A stretch of 25,212 bases of DNA from the NCBI GenBank assembly GCA_023252015.1, contig JAHEXS010000004.1:1-25212 (forward strand), in the 5' to 3' direction. Below are positions 1-6,344 of the stretch, in pieces. A program made the position numbers and the translations under genes. Source of the stretch: Candidatus Nitrosotenuis sp. GTDB taxonomy: Archaea > Thermoproteota > Nitrososphaeria > Nitrososphaerales > Nitrosopumilaceae. The notes under the pieces are model-generated. The model was not told the DNA's origin. It saw only the letters and a list, made by a program, of their open reading frames with translations, and did not search any database. How positions within the stretch are numbered: the stretch's first letter is position 1; each line of letters begins with the position of its first letter.

Positions 1-65
1 ACAAATAGAACTATACCAAAATAAGCTACAAGTCCTACCAACGTAAGAATTAGCGTAATTTTCAC
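1..65 (-). CDS. N-terminal fragment of a membrane or secreted protein (runs off the window)
   Basis: Reading leftward from a GTG at 65, the frame stays open to the edge and encodes about 21 residues: one Lys near the start, then an almost continuous hydrophobic run (VKITLILTLVGLVAYFGIVL). This looks like a signal peptide or first membrane helix. It is divergent from the MFS gene that starts 17 bp away on the other strand, so the two would share a very short promoter region. An ATG at 69 in another frame gives a more polar, less convincing peptide. Only the first codons are visible, so no function can be given. Confidence 0.4.
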   Translation of the reverse strand, partial: MKITLILTLVGLVAYFGIVLF

Positions 66-81
66 TCATTATGGTTTTTTT

Positions 82-1413
82 GTGTCAGTTAAAAATTCTA
101 GGACTAAATATTGGTATGAGGACTATTCTTTGTTGAGTCTAACAACTGCACAAAAGAAAATCGTCGTCGGATCGTTTCTTGGATGGTCACTTGACGGTTA
201 TGACATAGTTTTGATGCTCCTTGTAATTCCTTCAATTAGCCAGTTGTTTTTTCCATCAGGAAATCCAGTGTTTAGTATAATGGCAACATTTGCGTCATAC
301 ACCATTACTTTGATAATGAGACCAGTGGGATCGGTAATTTTCGGAATCTACGGAGACAGATTTGGCAGAAAAAGATCAATGGTAATTACAATTCTTGGCT
401 TTTCAGTTGCCACATTTACAATCGGCTTGCTGCCAACATATGCGACAATAGGAATCATGGCCCCAGTTCTTTTGATAATGATTCGCATCGTTCAGGGAAT
501 ATTTGCAGGTGGGGAGTGGGGTAGTGGTGCAGTCATAACAATGGAAAGCGTCCCTAAACAAAAAAGGGGATTTCTTTCAGGATTTTTGCAGAGCGGTTTT
601 TCATTTGGGTTTTTGTTGGCAGCAATTGCTTTTGATATCACCACAGTGATGTTTCCAGGACAGATGTTTGAGCAGATTGGCTGGAGAGTTTTGTTTTTTA
701 CCGGAATAGTGCCAGGCTTTGTTGCGTTGTTTGTCAGGCTCAGCATGGTTGAATCCCCAATGTGGGCTGCAAAAAACAAATCAGGTGCGCTTGAGAGATC
801 GCCCCTAAGGACAGTTATCCTAGGCAAGAAATACAGAAAAGAGTTCCTCCTGTGCGCCGCCATAATGACAGGACTAGTTTACATGTATCATGGCTCAATT
901 AGCATTTTACCCACATATTTGCAGCAGTTTGGCCAGTTTGACAAAGAAGATGTTGCAAAAATCATGATTTGTGCAACTGCATCATCTTGGATTGGTATGG
1001 TTATCACAGGTTGGATTTCGCAAAAAACTGGAAGAAAAAAAGCAATACTGTTTTTTGTTACAGCATCAATCGTAGTATCAGTACCGCTTGCAGATGCAAT
1101 TTTAAACAAATCAAGTTTTGTTTTCACATACGTTGCGATATTTGCTTTTGTGGTATCAACTGCATCAGGTCCTATTCCCGCGTTTTTTTCTGAGAGATTC
1201 CCAACACAGGTAAGAAATAGTGCTGCAGGCTTTTCTTACAATGCAGGATTAATTTTTGGTTCTTGGTCACCTTTAATTGCACTAAGTCTGATGTCAAGCG
1301 TTGAGAAAAGCTTGATCCCACTTGCACTTGGTGCAAACATAATCATTGGCGCAATAATCGTTATCATACCAACCATACTCAGCAAAGAAACCAGGGATGT
1401 TGAGATGGAATGA
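82..1413 (+). CDS. MFS transporter, metabolite:H+ symporter-like
   Basis: A 443-residue major facilitator protein of normal family length with about 12 hydrophobic segments. Visible family marks are the loop 2-3 signature GDRFGRKR (residues 91-98), an acidic pair in the first helix (LDGYD, 38-42), the GGEWGSGA motif in the fourth to fifth helix region (143-150), and FFSERFPTQVRNSAAG near 368, which recalls the metabolite:H+ symporter and sialic-acid/sugar-acid porter branches. It should move a small organic solute across the cytoplasmic membrane with protons; the substrate cannot be read from the sequence. The start is GTG at 82; an ATG at 71 is out of frame. There are no same-strand partners, so it is probably monocistronic. 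Confidence 0.88.
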   Translation: MSVKNSRTKYWYEDYSLLSLTTAQKKIVVGSFLGWSLDGYDIVLMLLVIPSISQLFFPSGNPVFSIMATFASYTITLIMRPVGSVIFGIYGDRFGRKRSMVITILGFSVATFTIGLLPTYATIGIMAPVLLIMIRIVQGIFAGGEWGSGAVITMESVPKQKRGFLSGFLQSGFSFGFLLAAIAFDITTVMFPGQMFEQIGWRVLFFTGIVPGFVALFVRLSMVESPMWAAKNKSGALERSPLRTVILGKKYRKEFLLCAAIMTGLVYMYHGSISILPTYLQQFGQFDKEDVAKIMICATASSWIGMVITGWISQKTGRKKAILFFVTASIVVSVPLADAILNKSSFVFTYVAIFAFVVSTASGPIPAFFSERFPTQVRNSAAGFSYNAGLIFGSWSPLIALSLMSSVEKSLIPLALGANIIIGAIIVIIPTILSKETRDVEME

Positions 1414-1439
1414 TGTTACATAATCATAATGAGAAGATC

Positions 1440-1511
1440 ATTGGATTTGTCCATTGGAATAATCATTGATAACAATACAATAACCATCATCATAAATTGG
1501 ATAAATCCAAT
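1440..1511. repeat. Inverted repeat just downstream of the MFS gene
   Basis: Bases 1440-1454 (ATTGGATTTGTCCAT) pair with 1497-1511 (TTGGATAAATCCAAT) apart from one wobble and one end mismatch. The right arm is also nearly self-complementary (ATTGGAT-AA-ATCCAAT, 1496-1511). It begins 26 bp after the MFS stop codon, so a transcript end or a processing stem is possible. No long T-run follows, so I do not call it a terminator. Confidence 0.4.
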
Positions 1512-1804
1512 AATATACCCATGTCAAGCCAGGCAAAGTGGAAGAACGTCACGGTATTGATATGAACTTGTAGCGGTTACCATGTAAAGCCAAAACAGGA
1601 TTAAGTTCAGACAGATTACCGCATGAACTGGGAATGCATACATGTAGAGATCAAAAGCTCGGTCGTTGAGGCAGAAAGCGACTACCGGATTTCAAGTAGC
1701 AAGTTCACAAATAAAAATAGCCCAAAAATTGGATCGCAGTCCACTCAGGTGTGAAATATTGTTTACAGCCTTCTAGTAATAGAAGATCGCCCAATAAGGT
1801 CATC
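1512..1804 (+). other. Gene-poor stretch with a broken reading frame
   Basis: No RNA gene is recognisable here. One frame reads ATG at 1521, stops at TGA 1563-1565 and TAA 1602-1604, then runs open from ATG 1623 to TGA 1752-1754 (43 residues, including KSSVVEAESDYRISSSKF). The base composition is richer than in other intergenic stretches. It may be a decayed gene, a very small real gene starting at 1623, or the leader of the DUF5679 transcript; an A/T-rich TATA-like stretch lies near 1709-1720. A possible stem pairs GGTCG near 1661 with CGACTACC near 1679. None of this is strong. Confidence 0.25.
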
Positions 1805-1948
1805 ATGATAGGCTATTGCGTAAAATGCAGAGCAAAGCGCGAGATGGCAGGTATGAAACCAGTCACTCTCAAGAACGGAAAACCGGCAACAAAGGGAACA
1901 TGTCCTTCATGTTCAACTGCCATATTTAGAATAGGAAAGGCATCGTAA
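1805..1948 (+). CDS. DUF5679-type small zinc protein
   Basis: A 47-residue protein beginning MIGYCVKCRAKREM. Two CxxC knuckles (C5/C8 and C33/C36) flank a basic stretch with VTLKNGKPATKGTCPSC, the pattern I know as the DUF5679 family of archaeal and bacterial mini zinc-ribbon proteins. The role is unknown; binding to nucleic acid or to another protein through one zinc ion is the reasonable guess. I chose ATG 1805 rather than GTG 1751 because the family normally starts a few residues before the first CxxC, and AAGGT lies just ahead of this ATG. It converges with the hypothetical gene ending at 1967. Confidence 0.75.
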   Translation: MIGYCVKCRAKREMAGMKPVTLKNGKPATKGTCPSCSTAIFRIGKAS

Positions 1949-1966
1949 GCCTTTTCCCGAACTTTT

Positions 1967-2317
1967 TTAGTAATACCACTGATCGGTGTTTCCATTCCAT
2001 AATGAACGGAGTGGTGATGGGTCTTTTCCAATTTCTTCCTTGATACGGTTTTCTAGTGCAAAAAACATGTTTTCTAGCGCATCAACACCTCCGTCTGCAT
2101 AAAGCTCCTTTCCAATTTCCACTATTCGTTCTTTGGTTTTAGGTATTTCTGGAGAAGTGGTATTTTGAAGACACAGGGTTAACAAATCAATCATTTCTTC
2201 CTCTAGCATGAAATCCATGGAGGTATGGATTTTTTGGCACATAAATTCTTTGAGCCTAGTCATGCTAAACAAGAAAATGAAATCATGTGGTATTTTGTAT
2301 ACCTCTACACTTTTCAT
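1967..2317 (-). CDS. Conserved-looking hypothetical protein
   Basis: A 116-residue protein with no motif I recognise. It is mostly helical and acidic in the middle (MDFMLEEEMIDLLTLCLQN; ERIVEIGKELYADGGVDALENMFFALENRIKEEIG). The Pro-containing segment TTSPEIPKTKERI separates two helical blocks. The start is uncertain: ATG 2317 lies only about 20 bp from the shared TATA region, whereas ATG 2263 (MTRLKEFMCQK) has GTATACAAAA about 33 bp before it and would give a 98-residue protein. It is divergent from the Fic gene, with about 40 bp between starts. Confidence 0.65.
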   Translation of the reverse strand: MKSVEVYKIPHDFIFLFSMTRLKEFMCQKIHTSMDFMLEEEMIDLLTLCLQNTTSPEIPKTKERIVEIGKELYADGGVDALENMFFALENRIKEEIGKDPSPLRSLWNGNTDQWYY

Positions 2318-2329
2318 TAAAATTATAAT

Positions 2330-2340
2330 TTTATAAATAT
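2330..2340 (+). promoter_or_regulatory. TATA box of the Fic gene
   Basis: TTTATAAATAT is centred about 25 bp before the Fic ATG (2359), the normal archaeal TATA-to-start distance, which predicts a leaderless mRNA. The stretch is A/T-rich on both strands and may also serve the divergent gene. Confidence 0.65.
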
Positions 2341-2358
2341 GTAGGGGTAACTAATTTC

Positions 2359-3246
2359 ATGGTAATAATCAAGAAAAAAGTACTCAAGAATCAAACATAT
2401 TATTACCTAGAACATAGCATTAGAAAGGGCAATCAAGTGCAGAAAAAGGAGATCTATCTAGGTAAGAAAATTCCTTCAAACATCAACAAACTCAAAAAAG
2501 ATTTTCTTGATGAGATTTATCGTGAGAAATGGTTTATCGACATTGATAGAATCAAGATAAACTTTTCAAAAGAACACAAAGCAATGCCAAAGTCGGCAAG
2601 AGAAAAAGAACTGGAAATTTTTGCCATTAAATTTACTTATGATACTCAGAGAATAGAAGGCTCAACACTTACCTACAAGGAAACTGCTGACCTCTTGGAA
2701 AGAGGCATCACTCCAAAAAGCAAACCTGTCAGAGATGTAAAGGAAGCAGAAGCACACATGGTACTTTTCTATGAAATTATGAAAACAAAAAAAGAACTAT
2801 CCATACAAGTAATACTGTACTGGCACTGGAAACTATTCCAGCTTACAAAACCAGACATTGCTGGCAAGATAAGAAAGCACCAAGTTGCAATATCTGGCAG
2901 CAAATTCATACCGCCATCACCAGTTGAAGTAACTCCAATGTTAGATGATTTTTTCAAATGGTACAAAACAAATCAAAAAACACTGAATGTCGTAGAGCTT
3001 GCCGCTCTTGCACATCTGAAATTTGTAACAATCCATCCATTTGCAGATGGTAATGGTAGGATTTCAAGGCTAATCATGAACTACATACTGAACAAAAAAG
3101 ATTACCCAATGCTTGACATTCCATATGAGGGCAGAAATGGTTACTACAATGCTATTGAGAGATCCAATGTGAAAAACGAAGACAGAATATTTCTCCAATG
3201 GTTAGTGAAAAGATATGTCAAAGAATACCAAAGATACCTCAAATAG
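2359..3246 (+). CDS. Fic-domain protein (AMPylase-type), self-inhibited class
   Basis: A 295-residue protein with the Fic core motif HPFADGNGR (H226 to R234), which in this family binds ATP and transfers AMP to a target hydroxyl group. An inhibitory helix motif of the [S/T]xxxE[G/N] type is present upstream as TQRIEG (96-101), so this should be a class II Fic protein held off by Glu100. The first 75 residues are basic (YYYLEHSIRKGNQVQKKEIY), a region common in archaeal Fic proteins that may bind nucleic acid or protein. The target flap around KHQVAISGSKFIPP is intact. No antitoxin gene is adjacent, as expected when the inhibitor is built in. The target is unknown. Confidence 0.9.
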   Translation: MVIIKKKVLKNQTYYYLEHSIRKGNQVQKKEIYLGKKIPSNINKLKKDFLDEIYREKWFIDIDRIKINFSKEHKAMPKSAREKELEIFAIKFTYDTQRIEGSTLTYKETADLLERGITPKSKPVRDVKEAEAHMVLFYEIMKTKKELSIQVILYWHWKLFQLTKPDIAGKIRKHQVAISGSKFIPPSPVEVTPMLDDFFKWYKTNQKTLNVVELAALAHLKFVTIHPFADGNGRISRLIMNYILNKKDYPMLDIPYEGRNGYYNAIERSNVKNEDRIFLQWLVKRYVKEYQRYLK

Positions 3247-3264
3247 ATCAAAGTATTGGATGGT

Positions 3265-3435
3265 CTAAGCTAATGACTGTATTCCGATATTCAGTTTTTC
3301 ACAGCCAGAGTGCACGGGGTCATCTGCATAGTGGGCACATTTGGAACAGAGAAATTGGATTGGCTGATTACATACTTGGCAGTACTTTTTTACCTCCAGA
3401 GGATTGCCACAGTTTCTACAGCTATCGATTCTCAA
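3265..3435 (-). CDS. 56-residue double zinc-ribbon microprotein
   Basis: A reading frame starting at TTG 3435, with an in-frame TAA two codons upstream, so TTG is the only usual start codon available. It encodes LRIDSCRNCGNPLEVKKYCQ and onward, with paired Cys motifs C6/C9, C19/C22 and C30/C33 plus H35, H42 and C45, enough for two zinc sites. The pattern resembles double zinc ribbons. AAATACTAA, about 24 bp before the start (around 3455-3465), can serve as a TATA box for a leaderless mRNA. It lies 77 bp downstream of the SNF2 helicase on the same strand. The opposite strand also has an open frame here (3198-3506), but that frame has no motif, whereas the Cys spacing on this strand is hard to get by chance. 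Confidence 0.75.
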   Translation of the reverse strand: MRIDSCRNCGNPLEVKKYCQVCNQPIQFLCSKCAHYADDPVHSGCEKLNIGIQSLA

Positions 3436-3512
3436 GAATTACTCATCATAGGATCTTAGTATTTGATCTTTTCCATATAGAAAATACAGTGAAAGTTGGT
3501 ATGTGAGTTAGC

Positions 3513-5240
3513 CTAGCTTGTGATGGAGCGTATCTTGTCGTGGATTTGCGCCAAAATCAGTTCTGCCTTTTCTTTGTTTTCAAACGACTCTACCTTGTTG
3601 TCCATTATTGCGTCAATTTCATAGCTCTTGTCCACAAGAACTCGCGCAACGTGTTCATCCAGCGTGCCATTGCCCATCAAATAATATGCAAAGACCGTAC
3701 TCTTTTGTCCGATTCGGTGCAATCTGTCTTCTGCTTGTAAGTGAATTGCGGGACTCCAGTCGAGCTCTGCAAATATCACATATTTTGCACGAGTCAAATT
3801 AATTCCAACGTTTCCTGCGCGTAGTCCGGCAATCATTAATTTTGTTTCGCCATTTTGGAACGAGTCTATGCTGTTCTGTCTTTCTTTGTCTGATTGTCCT
3901 CCTATGATTGACGCGGGCTTGAATTCTGCAAGGCTTTGGTGAAGAAGCGAGTGAATTGCCTTGTGATGGCAAAAGACAACTACGCTTTCCTCGATTTCCA
4001 TTATGTTTTTAACAAAATTAATCACGTGTGGTAGCTTGGCAACACCTGCCACCTGTCTTTCGCTTTGTATTGCTCGCTGATACGCAGTAGACGCATCAAA
4101 TGCGGTTTGTGCTGCCTTTCGGTCATCCTCAAGCTTTTTCCAAATTTTTTCAAGTTCTTTGTTGTAATAGTTGATATCGGAGTCGATTATTTCCTTGTGT
4201 CTGATTTTTTCTTTGAGCTCCTGCAGCACATCTGTTTTTTTCCGTCTTAGCATCACATGTTTTTGCAACATGTTACGAAGTGATTCTCGCTTGTTCTCAA
4301 GTACTATTGCCTTTCCTTTTTCGTTTATGTAGCAGAAATATTCACAAAATTCCTTAAAGCTTCCAAGCAGTCCTGGACGCAGAATATCAACGATGGGCCA
4401 AATTTCAGAGCCACGATTGTATATCGGAGTACCAGAAAGACCGATTCTGTACTTTACTGATTCCAGTGCAGAGAGTTTCTTTATCGCGTGATATTTTTGC
4501 GTTGTTTTTGATCTGAGGTTTTGCACTTCATCACATACAATTGTTTTGAGGTTTAGTTTAGCAAGATCCTTGTATCTTTTGAATAACAGTTCATAATTGA
4601 TTATGTAAAAATCGTATTTTCCCAAGTCCTCGGATTTTCCAACTCGGATAATTGTAGAGGTTGGTGGCTTGCCATCGATTAGTCGGCCATTTCTGCTTTT
4701 TAATTTCAAAAACTTTTCAATTTCTCGCTGCCAGTTATTCAGAGTTACAAGCGGTGCAACAATCAGTGCTGGGAAGGTACCCTGTTCGGTTCCAACATAG
4801 GATAGTGTTTCAACAGTTTTTCCAAGGCCCATTTCGTCGGCAAGTAGTGCATTGCCAGAAGACTTGATCAGAAAGTCAAGCCCCTCTCGCTGAAAGTTCA
4901 GCAGGTTTCCCTTGAACTGCTTTCCGGGGTTTGCCAGCTGTAGCTTTTCGATTCGCTTCGGCTTTTTTGGCTCAGGCTTTGTAGGTGTTGGAAGCTTTTT
5001 TTGCCAAATGGTCTTTGAGAGTATTTCAAGTGGGTATCTGTCCATTATCCATTTTATTTGCAAGACGTTTTTTGGATCGTCAGGTACTATTGCTTCGAAT
5101 TCACCATCGCCGTACCAAGCTTGCGGAATTATTCGTGACACCATAGCAACTGCGCGTTCCCCAGTTACCTTCCAGCTCCACGTGCCGGAAAACTTGTCCA
5201 AAACATATTCCAATGTACCAAAGCTAGTCATGGTCGTCAA
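3513..5240 (-). CDS. SNF2-family DNA-dependent ATPase/helicase
   Basis: A 575-residue SNF2/Rad54-type motor. Lobe 1 has the ATP-binding motif ADEMGLGKT (134-142), the Walker B variant DEVQ (237-240) and SGTP (269-272). Lobe 2 ends in the arginine-finger motif HRIGQ (508-512). Family members translocate on double-stranded DNA to remodel protein-DNA complexes, reanneal or move forks. The first 110 residues (WSWKVTGERAVAMVSRIIP and a Pro/Lys-rich linker) hold no recognised domain; the overall length and layout recall small SMARCAL1/HepA-like proteins. An insert at about 340-400 is Lys/Glu-rich and probably coiled. ATG 5240 fits the TATA-like TTCATAAACCTA about 30 bp upstream. Tiny zinc proteins flank the gene on both sides in the same orientation. 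Confidence 0.92.
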   Translation of the reverse strand: MTTMTSFGTLEYVLDKFSGTWSWKVTGERAVAMVSRIIPQAWYGDGEFEAIVPDDPKNVLQIKWIMDRYPLEILSKTIWQKKLPTPTKPEPKKPKRIEKLQLANPGKQFKGNLLNFQREGLDFLIKSSGNALLADEMGLGKTVETLSYVGTEQGTFPALIVAPLVTLNNWQREIEKFLKLKSRNGRLIDGKPPTSTIIRVGKSEDLGKYDFYIINYELLFKRYKDLAKLNLKTIVCDEVQNLRSKTTQKYHAIKKLSALESVKYRIGLSGTPIYNRGSEIWPIVDILRPGLLGSFKEFCEYFCYINEKGKAIVLENKRESLRNMLQKHVMLRRKKTDVLQELKEKIRHKEIIDSDINYYNKELEKIWKKLEDDRKAAQTAFDASTAYQRAIQSERQVAGVAKLPHVINFVKNIMEIEESVVVFCHHKAIHSLLHQSLAEFKPASIIGGQSDKERQNSIDSFQNGETKLMIAGLRAGNVGINLTRAKYVIFAELDWSPAIHLQAEDRLHRIGQKSTVFAYYLMGNGTLDEHVARVLVDKSYEIDAIMDNKVESFENKEKAELILAQIHDKIRSITS

Positions 5241-5430
5241 TGATCTTCGTTGAATTGTTTTTTAGGTTTATGAATCTTGAGTTTACCACACAGCATATCA
5301 ATAGTTTGAACTTTTGAATAAGAATTATAGAAAAAGGAGGCTTTTAGATGGATTTTTGAATCAATTAAACACCAGTACGATGTTTTTTCTAATATTTACC
5401 GTTTTGAACGAAAATTAAGATCGTTATGGT

Positions 5431-5553
5431 TTACTCGTGCTTGTGCATCTCAGAATCCACATGACAGTCACAGTTGCACAGTTCGGTTTTATGGTCATTT
5501 TGACAGTCAATGCACTCATAGTGCCGATGTTTTTCACAGTTACCGCAGATCAT
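5431..5553 (-). CDS. 40-residue Cys/His-rich microprotein
   Basis: ATG 5553 to TAA 5431 encodes MICGNCEKHRHYECIDCQND and onward. Of 40 residues, seven are Cys (C3, C6, C14, C17, C26, C28, C30) and seven are His, including HKHE at the end. The CxxC pairs and the CxCxCH cluster point to binding of one or two zinc ions. AAAATATG lies about 30 bp upstream on the same strand (5580-5588), a good position for the TATA box of a leaderless mRNA. It sits between the 219-residue protein upstream and the SNF2 helicase downstream, all on the minus strand. The family is not recognised; confidence comes from the motif density and the promoter position. Confidence 0.7.
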   Translation of the reverse strand: MICGNCEKHRHYECIDCQNDHKTELCNCDCHVDSEMHKHE

Positions 5554-5597
5554 TATTCTAATAGATCAATACATTTTGTCATATTTTAGGACTACTT

Positions 5598-6257
5598 TCA
5601 AAGGTCGATTTCACTTTTACCCAAAATGGGCATTGTCAGTTCATTATACTTCACTGGATCGATTTCCTTTGCAAAGTTTTTGTCTATATTAATTAGATAG
5701 ACAGAGTTCAGCTTTGCGTTCACAATATCATCATATGCAATTGGTGGGTTTTTGTAAAACCTATCACATAGAGACTTTACTTTTTTAATTTCAGATTCAG
5801 GTCTTAGAGTAGAAGGGTTTAGGAAAATCTTGTTTATCGGCAGCATCCCGATTACTGGTGTTGCAAGCGAAAACTTGGTGCAGTACTTGCTATAACGGGC
5901 AACCTTGCTTACAATTCTAGAGACATAGTAGTCGATGGTATCCAGTGCATGTTCTGGAGGGGTAAAGCCAGTTTCGATTTCAATTATTGATATGTGATCA
6001 TCTTTTTTTGCATAAACATCGCATACTAGCGAGTCGGTCAGCTGTTTTTCGACATCCACTGTGCATCCATTTGATATCAGATTTGCCGCACAAATCAGTT
6101 CAAGTACGGAATGGTTGATTTTTACCAAGTTTTGCTGATATAGATCAATTAGTCTTTGGCGAACAAAGTTTAGTTTCGGTACATCATCCTTTTGCAGACT
6201 TGATGCAAGGCGGTCGGTTATCACATAAACATCGTCTTTGAATTTATCTACATCCAA
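5598..6257 (-). CDS. Hypothetical protein, possible PD-(D/E)XK nuclease-like fold
   Basis: A 219-residue protein from a TTG start. The central part has the layout of restriction-endonuclease-like folds: a helix with Glu53 (HSVLELICAANLISNGC), then a strand with Asp80 (LVCDVYAKK), then IIEIETGF with Glu93 and Glu95. That gives E-x26-D-x12-E-x-E; the usual final Lys of PD-(D/E)XK is Glu here, a variation seen in some branches. The C-terminal part (DIVNAKLNSVYLINIDKNFA) is strand-rich. This fold call is inference from spacing only. It lies 44 bp upstream of the Cys/His microprotein and is read in the same direction as that gene and the SNF2 helicase, so a joint role in DNA metabolism is possible. 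Confidence 0.65.
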   Translation of the reverse strand: MDVDKFKDDVYVITDRLASSLQKDDVPKLNFVRQRLIDLYQQNLVKINHSVLELICAANLISNGCTVDVEKQLTDSLVCDVYAKKDDHISIIEIETGFTPPEHALDTIDYYVSRIVSKVARYSKYCTKFSLATPVIGMLPINKIFLNPSTLRPESEIKKVKSLCDRFYKNPPIAYDDIVNAKLNSVYLINIDKNFAKEIDPVKYNELTMPILGKSEIDL

Positions 6258-6344
6258 AAAGGTTCAGCATTACATCAGATGGTAGGGTTAATGAAGATAC
6301 TTGTACGAATATGGATGTATAAAATTAAAAATAATTTACCAGGC

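Noticed and set aside
492..863. Open frame of 123 codons on the minus strand inside the MFS gene
   Set aside because: Antisense to a clear transporter, no motif, unusual composition; a shadow frame.
1414..1804. Possible tRNA, RNase P RNA or SRP RNA
   Set aside because: No T-arm signature, no conserved RNase P or SRP core and no acceptor-stem pairing could be found by eye.
3198..3506. Open frame of 102 codons on the plus strand after Fic
   Set aside because: No motif; it begins inside Fic and lies opposite the zinc-ribbon microprotein, whose Cys pattern is convincing.
5336..5359. Strong AAAGGAGG followed by ATG
   Set aside because: The frame stops after three codons (ATGGATTTTTGA) and no longer frame starts in range, so no gene is called; only mentioned as a parallel to the 12039 case.
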